Assembly (NCBI GenBank): GCA_027563935.2
Contig: JANVAS020000231.1
Location: forward strand, 13,410,001-13,474,000
Direction: 5' to 3'
DNA: 64,000 nt
DNA from: Costus lasius
Taxonomy: Eukaryota > Streptophyta > Magnoliopsida > Zingiberales > Costaceae
Made by a program: the position numbers and the translations under genes
Shown here: positions 10,902 through 22,041 of the stretch, piece by piece
Numbering within the stretch: the first letter of the stretch is position 1
Layout: the number at the start of each line of letters is the position of its first letter
Notes under the pieces: generated by a model
What the model was told of the DNA's origin: nothing
Database searches by the model: none
Seen by the model: the letters and a program-made list of their open reading frames with translations, nothing else

Positions 10902-12800
10902 TGTTGTGTCCGCAAGTGCACGGATACTTCAAAGTAATAAAAATATCGAACCACAGATACCTTATTGTTAAGTACCAAATAGTTGTATTCTCACTAGCTA
11001 AGCAAACCGAATATGATGAAAAGCAATGATGGAGAACACACGAAGAAGACAATCAGAGAGAAACTGGGACTAGGGTTTCATCCACCTTAATTCTAATGAC
11101 TAGAAGGAAATAAAGGTTGTCAGTTTAATTCTATTATGATAAAGACCTAATTCACTTCATAAAGGTATTGTCTCACTCTCGTGCAGACAATCATGCAGAT
11201 AACCGATCCTCACTCTCGTGCAAGATCTATTCTCAATGCTAAAGATAAGTGAATCATTGAACAAAGAACTCAAGGATCACTCTCGTGCATCCGAGTTCTA
11301 AGTCAATCATCTCAAGTGGAATCTCAAGGATCACTCTCGTGCATCCTGAAACTCAACACAGGTTTTACTTATGGTTTTTCGACGACTCGATCCTCACTCT
11401 CGTGCAAGATCAAATCAAGTCTACACATTAACTCAATCCAAAGTATTAGAAATTCAACATGGCAATAAAATCACTAAAAATCAGAATTCGAAGAACTACC
11501 TAATCTCTTACGATAGGTTCCAAACTCAATGATTTTTAGGCTTCCGAATTTCAAATGATCAACCTCTCGGTTTATTTCGCAAAACTCTAAAACATGCTGA
11601 TATTTATAAAACTAAAGAGAACTAAAGACAAGTCATCACATAAGTAAAATTATCATACTAAAATTAAACTTGACAAAAATCGATGTTCTCTAGTCATTAA
11701 CAAACCAAGGGGATTACACCCCATGTCCCATAAAAAGATCTAAGCTAGCATGAAGGAAAGATTACAATCAACCATAGTTTCAAAGTATCAGAAATCAAAG
11801 GAGAAGGGTAGAAGTTACAAAACACGGTGCTGTAATCGAAATTACAGCACCGTAATTGCCTTTGAACAGCGCTGTCACCGCTATTTTGTTGATTTCACCT
11901 CCAATCGGACTCCAAATACTCTAAAACTTCTAGTGCGTCCTCCTATCCTCTAGGTGAGGCTTCAGTGTAAAAATCATAGCCTGAGGTGGCTTCCACGCCT
12001 CTCGGTGTGAAGCCAAACCCTAAGCTCCGTTCTGACGATTTCTCTTTCTATTCGTGATAAAAATTCCCACTTTCACTTCGTGTGTCGTCTCCTCTTAAAG
12101 ACGAGTCCACATCATCTTTCAGAGCTTAATTTGGACTTCTAGATTAAAAGTTATGGCCTACGCAAGAATCGGACCCGAAAAACTCACGAAAATCCTTCCA
12201 AAATTCGGCACCGTGTAAGTTGTACCCAAAAATACGGTAGTGCCATATTTTTGTCTCTGGAGTTCTGTAGAAAATTGTCTGTAAATATGGCACTTTGTAT
12301 CTGTATACGGCAGTGCCGTATTTTGCAAAAGTATTCTGGTCGAGTTTTTATGGAGAATACGGTACCGTGAGAATTTCTCCCAAAAATACGGTAGTGCCAT
12401 ATTTTTGCTAGAATTCTCTGGTTGAAATTGTCTGGAAATATGGTACCATGTAACTGTATACGGTAGTGCCGTATTTTCTGGTTGTCGTCTAATGGAAAAT
12501 ACGGTACCGTGACAGATTTACCTAAAAATACGGTAATGCCGTATTCTTGCAAATTAGCTCCAAATTTTATGAAAATTGATGGATAGCTTCGTTTCGACGT
12601 CTGGAATCCATTGGTGTGCTCAAATCTTCCAAAATCTATCAAAATATGACACTTTTAACCTAAAAATGATCAAAAACAAGAAATGCTGTAGATTCTACAA
12701 TATTTGACAAATAAGGCTTAAAAACAAGCAAAAGAGCATAATTATGACACAAAAGACACATGAAATGACATAAAATATGCTATGAATTTTGGTGTCATCA
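10902..12800 (-). repeat. Gyp-2: gypsy LTR, family A, complete (1899 bp)
   Basis: The plus strand starts TGTTGTGTCC beside the PBS and ends GGTGTCATCA. Reverse-complemented, it begins TGATGACACC like the plus-strand LTRs at 32317 and 38151. Internal features are a palindrome cluster (12205-12544) and five copies of CACTCTCGTGCA at 11174, 11211, 11278, 11332 and 11395. Only the LTR and up to ~300 bp of leader survive; no 3' partner LTR in the same orientation is in the window. Confidence 0.88.
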
Positions 12801-12801
12801 G

Positions 12802-13347
12802 TTTGCAGTGGATGTGGCTTATTTCATGGTCAAGCATATGGACAAGGTGTCTAGAGCAACCAGAGGAACTGTGGTGATAGGAGGCTTGATTAGTCCTATA
12901 GCCAGGCATTTTGGGATTGAGCCCTTTGACGCAGAGATGGCACGAGGGAATCCAAGACTGGACATGGAATCTTGCATTGCGATGAGGATGATTGTTAGGG
13001 AGGGAGATACCTTTTGTTTGGTCCTTGGACCAAATATCCACCCTCTACCTTTACCGCGCAACGAGAAGACTACAGTCAAGGACAGAGCCAATTGGAAGTT
13101 GTCACCCAGCGCAGCAGAGGCAGCCTTTACCCCACCGCTTGATTCAGCACCACCACCACCCACCTGGGGTGGAAGGAGTTATCCATATGGGATGGAGTCA
13201 CCTCCTCGTGATTCTCCACAGGCTATCGGTACATCTTCACAGAGACCTAGGGCTGGTCTTGCTAGCCACCATGATCCTAGTTTTCAGGCATTGACAGCAC
13301 AGATGTATAATCAAGAACGCCACCAGGAGAGGATGGAAGAGACTCTG
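12802..13347 (+). pseudogene. Athila ORF1-like protein, first part (split by Cop-3)
   Basis: An open frame entering from the Gyp-2 LTR boundary, with no ATG at its start, so the 5' end is missing. It encodes a segment rich in conserved-looking motifs (VDVAYFMVKHMDKVSRATRG, GGLISPIARHFGIEP, RLDMESCIAMRMI) followed by a proline-rich linker (PPLDSAPPPPTWGG). I read it as the ORF1 product of an Athila-like gypsy element (plant transposon-protein domain), from family memory; the biochemical role is unknown. The frame is cut at 13347 by Cop-3 and resumes in phase at 31644 once one copy of the CTCTG target duplication is removed. The apparent frame to 13398 is read-through into the LTR. Confidence 0.6.
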
Positions 13348-15059
13348 TGTAAGAATCCTTTCTTGAGGGGGGCGAAAAACCCTAATATGCGCATCTAGAA
13401 TTTTGGCATAGCGGAAACTAGGGTTTCTAGAATCGCATGTATGATATATGATCAACTTCTATAACTTGTATGGATCAAAACGAAAACATACCATAGCCAT
13501 TGCAAGGATGGCGACTTGGAAGCAAAGATGCGAGTGCTTCTTCTCCAAAGGCACCGCACACAAGATGAGAGATAGCTCCTTCTTGAATCTCCTTGTACTA
13601 GCAAGGATCTCCAAGTAATCCTTTTGTGTGGAGGAGAAGAGATGGATTTCCTTGGCAACCGAATTTTCTTCCTTGGCGTGAAGACCACCCAAGACGAGAG
13701 CAAGAGAGGATGCGAGTCGGCGTGAGCAAGAGCGGATGCACCTTACGTTCGAAAACGTTGAAGAGATCAACAAGGAAAACGGCTTTCCAAAAATAGAAAG
13801 CACTAAGTCCTCCTTCAATGCCCACGTTACCATGCCCCATCGAACTTCTCTCAAAATGAACCATACGTTCACATAAGTGAACCGGTTCATTTTAATTTGG
13901 TTTAATTGCATTTGGTTCAAAGACCAAATCAAACCAAACCCAAACCAAGACATGGTCTAGATCACCTATGAACCAGATGGTTCAAGATCTAACCATTCAT
14001 CTCTTGATGCTCTTGATCTCATCGATCTAGCATCAGATCTCTCGATCGAAGTTTACCGATCTAAAGCCCTAATCAATCAAACATGATCAGACCAGATCTC
14101 ACTTACAATCAGAGTTTAAATTCCTTTAAACTGAACCAAAACAATTCAGTCCACACGATCTGACATAAGTAAGCCATATCATCAAATTGTGCGACCCTAA
14201 GGGTTTCCTTCAAATGTCGGTAACGATAACTCACGTTATCATGATCAGTGAGGGGTATCTAGCAACACATCACTGTCTCCCGATATAAAGGAAAGAGTCT
14301 TCCAAGACTACACCCAAACCATAGCACAAGTGTGAATTCAACTCACTAGGCATACATGTTTCCTTTCCCACTAGATGTTCTTATTGGACAAGTGTGTCAA
14401 GCCTGTAAATCCAATACGATGAGAATGATTAGATCAGATGAACATAGTCATCTGGGTATGGCCATACACTTTCTCAATCATCTCATCCAGGGGGGCCCCA
14501 TTAGAACATCACACTCCAAACTAGGAGACGGCAATCCTATATCTATCACTAGTGCCCTAACATGACTCATGCTCATTATCCAAGATAATCTATAACCATT
14601 ATATTTCAAATGATATTGAACTACCTCAAAACAATGCCAATCATCATTTAGAAACACAAGTGATCTCAAGTCAAAGGAAATATGCCACTTGTTTGCATAC
14701 AAGGATTATTCACATTGTGACAAGCAATTGAACATCCTATGTAGGGTCTGTCCAGTACATCCAATGTACCCATGAGTCTACATCTTATTCCATGCTCAAA
14801 GCATCCTATAAGATTAGAACACATATTAGTCTCAATCATATCAAGGCTGTCTCATGTTCACCAAGATATCTCGACTAAGGACTTAACTGCATGTCAGCCA
14901 AGCTGAACAGCATTGAGACATTATTCAGAAGTATACATATTGCAGCAGATAATGTAACAACTTGAATAACAACCATTGCCTTTATAAACATAAAGTTTAT
15001 ACATGATACTGATACAATCCTAAGGCCTCAAACATTAGCCTTAAGGGCATACCCCAACA
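13348..15059 (-). repeat. 3' LTR of Cop-3 (1712 bp)
   Basis: The plus strand starts TGTAAGAATCC and ends ACCCCAACA, followed by the reverse-complemented polypurine tract at 15060. It is nearly identical to 29926-31638. A 164-codon frame occurs inside both LTRs only because the LTRs are copies of each other. Confidence 0.93.
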
Positions 15060-15079
15060 ATCTCCCACTTGCACTTAAT

Positions 15080-16783
15080 CTAATGGTTGAGAAATCTCAA
15101 ACCCATATTATTACAGTTCTTCTCATGCTTCTGCTGCGCCAGAGGCTTTGTAAGCGGGTCAGCCAGATTGTCATCTGTATGAACCTTGCAGACTTTGATC
15201 TCGCCACGATCAATGATCTCCCGGATAAAGTGAAACCGTCTCTGTATGTGCTTGGACTTCTGGTGCGACCGTGGTTCCTTTGCCTGTGCTATTGCTCCAG
15301 TGTTATCACAGAAGATAACCAATGGATCTGCACTCAAAGGAACAACACCAAGTTCCTGAACGAACTTACGAATCCACACTGCCTCCTTAGATGCTTCTGA
15401 GGCTGCAACATACTCGGCTTCTGTTGTGGAATCAGCAACAATAGATTGTTTGAAACTTTTCCACACCACTGCACCTCCATTCAAGCTAAAAACATAGCCT
15501 GATTGCGATCGGAAATCATCCTGGTCAGATTGGAACGAAGCGTCAGTATATCCTTCAATACTGAGTTCTTTCTGACCACCATACACCAAGAACATATCTT
15601 TGGTCCTCCGCAGATATTTCAAAATGTTCTTGACTGCAATCCAGTGCGCCTGACCTGGATTACTTTGGAACCGACTGGTCACGCTTAACCCGTAAGCGAC
15701 GTCTGGGCGAGTACATAACATCGCATACATAATGGACCCAATAGCTGAAGCATAAGGCGTATTGTCCATTTCATCTTTCTCAGTCTGTGTTTGTGGACAC
15801 TGACTCTTTGAAAGATTCAGACCATGTCTGACTGGAAGATATCCTCTTTTAGAATTTTCTAAATGGAATCTGTCCAGGACTTTATCGATGTAAGTACTCT
15901 GGCACAGCCCGAGAAGCCTCTTAGATCTATCTCTGTAGATCTTCACACCTAATACATAGGCTGCTTCTCCTAAATCTTTCATCTGGAAACATTTTCTTAA
16001 CCATGCCTTAACCGCATGCAGTTCAGGAATATCGTTTCCAATGATTAAGATATCATCGACGTAGAGGACTAGGAAAGTGATTACGCTCCCACTAAACCTC
16101 TTATATACACACGGGTCATCTTCATTCTTGATGAAACCAAACTCACAGATTGATTCATCAAAACGAATATTCCATCTTCTTGATGCTTGCTTAAGTCCAT
16201 AAATGGACTTCCTTAACTTGCATATTTTATGACGATCTGATGGATTAGTGAAACCTTCAGGTTGTGTCATATACACATCCTCATCCAGTTTTCCATTAAG
16301 GAAAGCGGTCTTCACATCCATCTGCCAGATCTCATAATCATAATATGCTGCTATCGCGAGAATAATCCGAATAGACTTAAACATAGCTACAGGAGAGAAA
16401 GTTTCATCATAATCTATCCCGTAGATTTGTTTGAAACCTTTCGCAACTAGCCTGCCTTTATAGGTAACCACGTTACCATCCATGTCTATCTTCCTTTTGA
16501 AGATCCATTTACAGCCTATAGGGATTACTCCCGGAGGCGGATCAACCAAATCCCAAACTTGGTTATCTGACATGGAGTCCATCTCGGCTCGCATAGCTTC
16601 AAGCCATCTCGCTGATTCCGGTCCACTGACCGCATCCGCATAAGTGAGGGGTTCATCATCAATGATGTAGACTCCGTCATAGCGCTCAGGCTGTCGACGG
16701 ATCCTTCCCGATCTTCGCGGTTCCCGTGATATCTGAGCCTCAGGTTGTTCAGTAACCTGATCTACTGGCTCAGGCTCATCCAA
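15080..16783 (-). pseudogene. Copia reverse transcriptase and RNase H (Cop-3)
   Basis: The 3' part of the Cop-3 polyprotein, 567 codons, separated from the upstream part only by a nonsense codon at 16799-16801. It contains the proline/arginine-rich linker after integrase (SREPRRSGRIRRQPERYDG), RVT_2 with QMDVKTAFLNG and LYVDDIL, and RNase H with GYTDAS, TEAEY and FCDNTGA. It ends LRFLNH and stop, 21 nt before the 3' LTR, like Cop-2 and Cop-4. Catalytic residues are intact, but translation from the gag start cannot reach it without read-through. Confidence 0.92.
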
Positions 16784-16798
16784 CTGTGCTTGATTACT

Positions 16799-18016
16799 TT
16801 ATCCTTCTTCTGGATTCTCATCCAGCTTTATTTCTCTCCCACTGGCCTCTTGCAGAAGAAATTCCTTCTCAAGAAAAATAGCCGTCCGAGCAACAAACAC
16901 CTTGTTCTCTTTGGGATCGTAGAAATAATAACCCTTAGTTTCCTTAGGGTAACCGACAAAGATACATTTCTCAGATCTGCTCTCTAGTTTCCCAGATGCG
17001 AGCTTTTTGACATAAGCCTCGCAACCCCAGATCTTGATAAACGTCAAGCTTGGCTGTTTCCCATACCATAACTCATATGGCGTCTTTGAAACTGCCTTGG
17101 ATGGCACTCGGTTTAGTACCTTTGCAGCTGTTTCCAGTGCAAATCCCCAAAAGGAGTAAGGCAGAGTAGCCTGACTCATCATAGAACGAACCATATCCAG
17201 TAAGGTTCTGTTCCTCCTCTCGGACACACCATTCCATTGCGGTGTTCCTGGCGGAGTGAGCTGTGAGATAATCCCACACTCCTTCAGATAGTCAGTAAAC
17301 TCTCGACTCAAGTATTCACCACCTCGATCTGAACGAAGTGCCTTGATATTTCGGCCTAGCTGATTCTGTACTTCATTCTTGAACTCTTTGAATTTGTCAA
17401 AAGATTCACTTTTATGTCTCATTAGATAGACATAACCATACCTACTGAAATCATCAGTAAAGGTAATGAAGTATAGATAGCCACCTCTGGCATGTTTACT
17501 AAATGGCCCACACACATCACTGTGTATAAGGTCAAGTAAACCTGAAGCCCTTTGACCTTTCTTAGGAAAAGGAGACTTCGTCATTTTACCCATTAAACAA
17601 GCTTTGCATGTATCAATCTCCTCATAGGAGAATGATCCCAGCAGTCCATGATCATGCAACCGCTTAATGCGCTTCTTGTTAATATGGCCTAAACGACTAT
17701 GCCATAGCAAGGTGCTGTTATCAGCATACTTGGCTTTCTTGTTATCAATTTGTTGTATAGAACATTCCATGTCCAACATGAATAACCCATTGTTAATCGA
17801 CCCAGTAGCATAAACAATATTATCAAAAGAAATAATACACTTTGAAATATTGCATTCAAAGGAAAACCCTTTCCTGACAAGAGCAGGAATAGAGATAATA
17901 TTTTTCGTTATGCTTGGTACAAAATAACAATTGTCCAGTTCCAATACAAGTCCAGATGGTAATGAGATGTAATAAACGCCTACAGCAACAGCAGCAACCC
18001 GTGCCCCGTTTCCAAC
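16799..18016 (-). pseudogene. Copia protease end, integrase and linker (Cop-3)
   Basis: This middle part of the polyprotein covers the protease C-terminal region (LDNCYFVPSITKNIISIP), the zinc-binding HHCC region (WHSRLGHINKK, CKAC) and integrase DD35E (LIHSDVCGP, LRSDRGGEY, NGVSERRNRT). It closes at a TAA at 16799-16801, where Cop-4 and Cop-2 have CAA (Gln). At the upstream end, near 18015, a TGA replaces the Arg codon seen in Cop-4. Both stops are private to this copy, so they arose after or during its insertion. The strict ATG-initiated frame starts at 17944, but the homologous frame is open further up. Confidence 0.9.
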
Positions 18017-18946
18017 TCATAGGTCCACCTCATGCTGTCCCACCTGTCTTCTTCTCTTGAGTTCCTGTACATTTGAACAAATGTGAACTCCACATGCAGT
18101 GTCCAACACCCATGATATGGAAGAAGAAACCATGACTTCAGTCACGTAAATACCTGAGCCAGAAGCAAAACTTCCCTTCTTGTCTCCTTGGAGCGCTTTA
18201 CAGTCCTTTTTCCAGTGACCCAGCTGGCCACAATGGAAACATCTGTATTCCTTCGACCGCTTAACCTTTTGTTTCAGAGCCTTGCTGTAGCTCTTAACAG
18301 GGGCTTTGCCCTTCTTCCCTTTCTTCTTGTTCCTAGAAGGAACCATTAAGACAGAGGATACAGGCTTTCCCTTTAGAGTCAACTCTGTAGTCAAGAGCAT
18401 ATTCAGTAACTCTGCCGGCGTACAGTCGATCTTGTTCATATTAAAGTTAATGATGAACGGATCGAAAGAGGTCGGGAGAGACTGCAATATGATGTCTACA
18501 GCAAGCTCCTGATTAATGGTATGTCCCAGTTTCTCTAGAGCCTCCTTGTACCCAATCATCTTGAGTACGTGAGCTCCCACTGGACTTCCTTCAGCCAGTT
18601 TGCTCTGAAAGAAAAGCTTAGTCAAATTGTAGCGTTCAGTCCTAGCCTGTGCAGCATACAGCAGCTTGAGGTTTGCTATAATTTGTATAGCAGATAGATC
18701 CTCATGCTGACGCTGCAGCTCTGGCGTCATAGACGCAAGCATCAGGCAAGCGACATCAATGCTATCATTGACATGCTTCTCATAGGCATCCCGAACCGCC
18801 CTTGCGGCGTTCGCAGTGGGTTGAGGCGGTATAGCCGTCTCGAGGACATACAGCTTCCTCTCTGCCTTAAGAACAATCTTAAGGTGTCCGTACCAGTCTG
18901 AGAAGTTTGGTCCAGCAAACTTCTCCCTTTCCAGTAGGGATCGCAC
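18017..18946 (-). pseudogene. Copia gag and protease start (Cop-3)
   Basis: This is the N-terminal 309 codons of the polyprotein, aligned almost residue for residue with the start of the Cop-4 protein. It has a capsid-like helical region (NFSDWYGHLKIVLKAERK), a UBN2-type core (TERYNLTKLFFQSKLAEGSP), a lysine-rich segment and a CCHC knuckle (CFHCGQLGHWKKDC). The protease active-site region WVLDTACGVHIC follows. It ends at a premature TGA after GQHEVDL. The codons corresponding to the Cop-4 start lie just upstream (to about 18952), where the equivalent of the first ATG is altered. It would form the particle shell; this copy makes at most a truncated gag. Confidence 0.9.
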
Positions 18947-20319
18947 ATTGAAATTCGTGGTGTTCGTTGCTGCAGTAATCTACAACAATGCAAGAACAGC
19001 AAGGTCAGTATCAATGTGAGAATCAATTCAGGACTTAAGAATGATTCTTTTCTCACTATTTTATCTGGCTGAAAAATCCAGCAAAACAGCCCGAAAGAGT
19101 AAAACTCTTTTAGTGAGATGGGATCCAGATTTCATACTTGGTCTCCGCGTCCCGCTCAGGCGAGATAAGATACACAGAGAGTACAAGCACTAATCTCTGG
19201 TAGGCAATCCCTGCCAATCGCCAACCCGTGCGATTCCCCTTCATCTGGGCAATCCAGCAGACTGTGCCAACTGAGTTGGTACAACACAGTCTCTGATCCC
19301 ACAGATGGCTGCCTCCATATAGCTACCATATGCGCCACATATGTAGCCTACATGGTCAAGCTGACCCGACCTACTCCCTAGACCACCACGTGCTATGCTG
19401 AGCAACGAGAAGCGATAAATCCCTTCCCTGTAACACGCAGGTGTAATCACACACCGTCTGAAGATAGATGGGCGTGCCCACTGAGTTGGTACAACACGGC
19501 CCCAACGATAGTCAGAACAGTGAGGTTTCGCGCCAGAAGGCTTACGAGCTTGATATTTTAGCGTTGGATTTTAACGGTCTTTTATCTTCTTAACTATCAT
19601 GCAAACCCTATGGTGATAGCAGAAGATTAAATCATGCAATTCTAATTATATAAACAATAAATAGAAAGCATGCTGATCTTATGTGGTAAAAGCCCATTAA
19701 GCCTAGGTAAGACCTTAATTTAACTTAAGTCTTCACTTGAGCTGTTGATGGGTCTTTTGCATCTCATCTGGCCCAACCCAGGGCCCAAGCGCCCACTGCA
19801 GCTCAGGTGCGCCCACCAGGTAAATGCACCTGTCCCAGAGTCGAACCCTGGACCTCCCACTGGTGAAGCCACTGCTGCATGCGCCTCTGCCAAGTGTGCT
19901 CTGTGCTCTTATCTGATTAAAATACAATTTAATCTATCTAGACAAGATTGACACGCAGGTTAATTACACAATAAATTAATTAAAATGTGATGCGCAGATC
20001 ACAATTATAATAATTTACAGTTTAATCCAGGCACGCAGGCCCCAGCACAGCACACATTAAATTTGGGCAGCCCACATAAGATTAAATAAACACACATCAT
20101 GGTATACAATCATCATGTGATCCAACAAAAAGAAAATAAAATTTTCGAAAACCCATTGGCATGAATTTTATTTTCCTTATGTGCCCTACTACCTTACAAC
20201 GGTACATTAATAGGGATCCACTCATCATGTCTAGTCCGATCCACTGCCTTTGCATGCACCAAGTCCTAACTGACTTGAGTTGACCTAATGGTCAACCATG
20301 CATGCGCAAAGGGCTGAAC
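18947..20319 (-). other. Leader of Cop-3, inner part
   Basis: A non-coding 5' leader homologous to 25927-27320 in Cop-4 and to 1-420 of Cop-1. A hairpin with a TTCGA loop and stem GTCCAGGG lies at 19832-19853. The leader is cut at 20319/20320 by Cop-4 and resumes at 29454. Confidence 0.85.
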
Positions 20320-22021
20320 TGAAGGACCCCTTTCGAGAGGGGGGCGAAAACCCTATTAGGGTGGCGCATAAAATTTTGCAAGCGAAAGAAGGGCTTTCAA
20401 AGATCTTTCTATTGCATATGATCAACTTAGATAGATATGAGAATGATCCATACCATCGCCATCTCTTGGATGGTGTCTTGGAAGAAGAAAGCAAAAGAGA
20501 TCTCCTCCAAAGGCTATCGCACACAAGAAGAAGAAGGCCTACTTCTTTGGGGCGGTTTGTGCTAGCAATGCTCCAAAGCTTCCTCGATCGTTTGAGGGAT
20601 GATGAGATGAAAATTTGGCCGAATCCTCTTGTCGTCAACCTTCACGCCACCAGCCGTGAGTCGTTCTATGCCAAGAGCGAAATCGCAAGAGGAATAGAGA
20701 GGAGCCGTTGCAAGTGAACGTGGAAACGTTCCCACGTTGAAAACCGACCGAGAGTTCCCAAAATAGCAAGCCATGATTACGTGCGTTATGCGTTCACCAA
20801 GTGAACCATGCGCAACTCTCTTCTCCCATCTGAACCTTGCGCTCAACCCATGAGCCGGTTCAAGATGTTTGGTTCAATGACCAAACCAAATCAGCCCAAA
20901 CATTCAGTCTAGATCGAATTAGACCCTAAGGTCCTAGATCTGACCATTCATCTCCAGATGCTTCTGATCTGATCGATCTAGCATCAACACTCTCGATCGA
21001 AGCTTACCGATCTCAAGCCCTAATCAATCAAACATGATCAGACCAGATCTCACTTACAATCAGAGTTTAAATCCCTTTAAACTGAACCGAAACAATTCAG
21101 TCCACACGATCTGACTTAAGTAAGCCATATCATCAAATTGTGCGACCCTGAGGGTTTCCTTTAAATGTCGGTAATGATAACTTACATTATCACGATCAGT
21201 GAGGGGTATCTAGCAACACATCACTGTCTCCCGATATAAAGGAAAGAGTCTTCCAAGACTACACCCAAAACACAGCTCAAGTGTGAATCCTTTTCACTAG
21301 GCTTCACTAGGCATACATATTTCCTTTGCCACTGGATGTTCTTATTGGACAAGCGTGTCAAGCTTGTAGCTCCAATATGATGAGCATGATTAGATCAGAT
21401 GAACACAGTCACCTGGGTATGGCCATACACTTTCTCAATCATCTCAGCCGGGGGGCCCCTTTAGAACACCACACTCCTTAATCAAGGAGACGGCAATCCT
21501 ATGTCTATCACTAGTGCCCTAACCTGACTCATGATCATTATCCAAGATAGTCTATAATCATTATGTTTCAAATGATATTGAACTACCTCAAAACAATGAC
21601 AATCATCATTTAGAAACACAAGTGATCTCAAGTCAGAGGAGATGTGCCACTTGTAGCAAACAAGGATTATTCACATTGTGACAAGCAATTGAATATCCTA
21701 GTAGGGTCTGTCCAGTACATCCAATGTACCCATGAGTCTACATCTTATTCCATGCTCGAAGCATCCTATAAGATTAGAACACATATTAGTCTTAACCATA
21801 TCAAGGCTGTCTCATGTTCACCAAGATACATCGACTAAGGACTTAACTGCATGTCAGCCTAGCTGAACAGCTTTGAGACATTATTCAGAAGAACATATAT
21901 TGCAGCAGACAATGTAGCTTAACTGAATAACAACCATGTCTTTATAAACATAACAGTTTATTACATGATACTTTTACAATCCCAAGGCCTCAAACATTAG
22001 CCTTAAGGGCATACCCCAACA
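20320..22021 (-). repeat. 3' LTR of Cop-4 (1702 bp)
   Basis: The plus strand starts TGAAGGACCCC and ends ACCCCAACA. It is the same length as the other LTR with about 7 mismatches. The U5-end hairpin CCCCTTTCGAGAGGGG is at 20327-20342. Confidence 0.95.
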
Positions 22022-22036
22022 ATCTCCCACTTGCAC
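22022..22036 (-). other. Polypurine tract of Cop-4
   Basis: The minus strand reads GTGCAAGTGGGAGAT directly before the 3' LTR. It is identical in position and sequence to the tract of Cop-2 (5281-5295) and Cop-3 (15060-15074). Confidence 0.8.
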
Positions 22037-22041
22037 TTAAT

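Noticed and set aside
12808..12810. GTG as the start of the ORF1-like frame, and TTG at 2645 as the start of the Cop-2 frame
   Set aside because: Plant nuclear genes do not normally start this way. Both frames are open upstream to an insertion edge, so they are truncated, not initiated there.
13459..13953. A 164-codon minus-strand frame, repeated at 30037-30531
   Set aside because: It is kept in both places only because the two Cop-3 LTRs are near-identical copies. Other LTRs of the family do not keep the frame, and no domain is visible.
15083..15400. A 105-codon frame opposite the Cop-3 RNase H, and similar shadows at 22045-22299 and 50395-50817
   Set aside because: Antisense shadow of a well-supported polyprotein; it recurs because the sense sequence is conserved.
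20298..20717. A 139-codon plus-strand frame in the Cop-4 LTR, with a counterpart at 27751-28149
   Set aside because: Antisense to the element, lying inside the LTR and its flanks. The duplication is due to the LTR pair.
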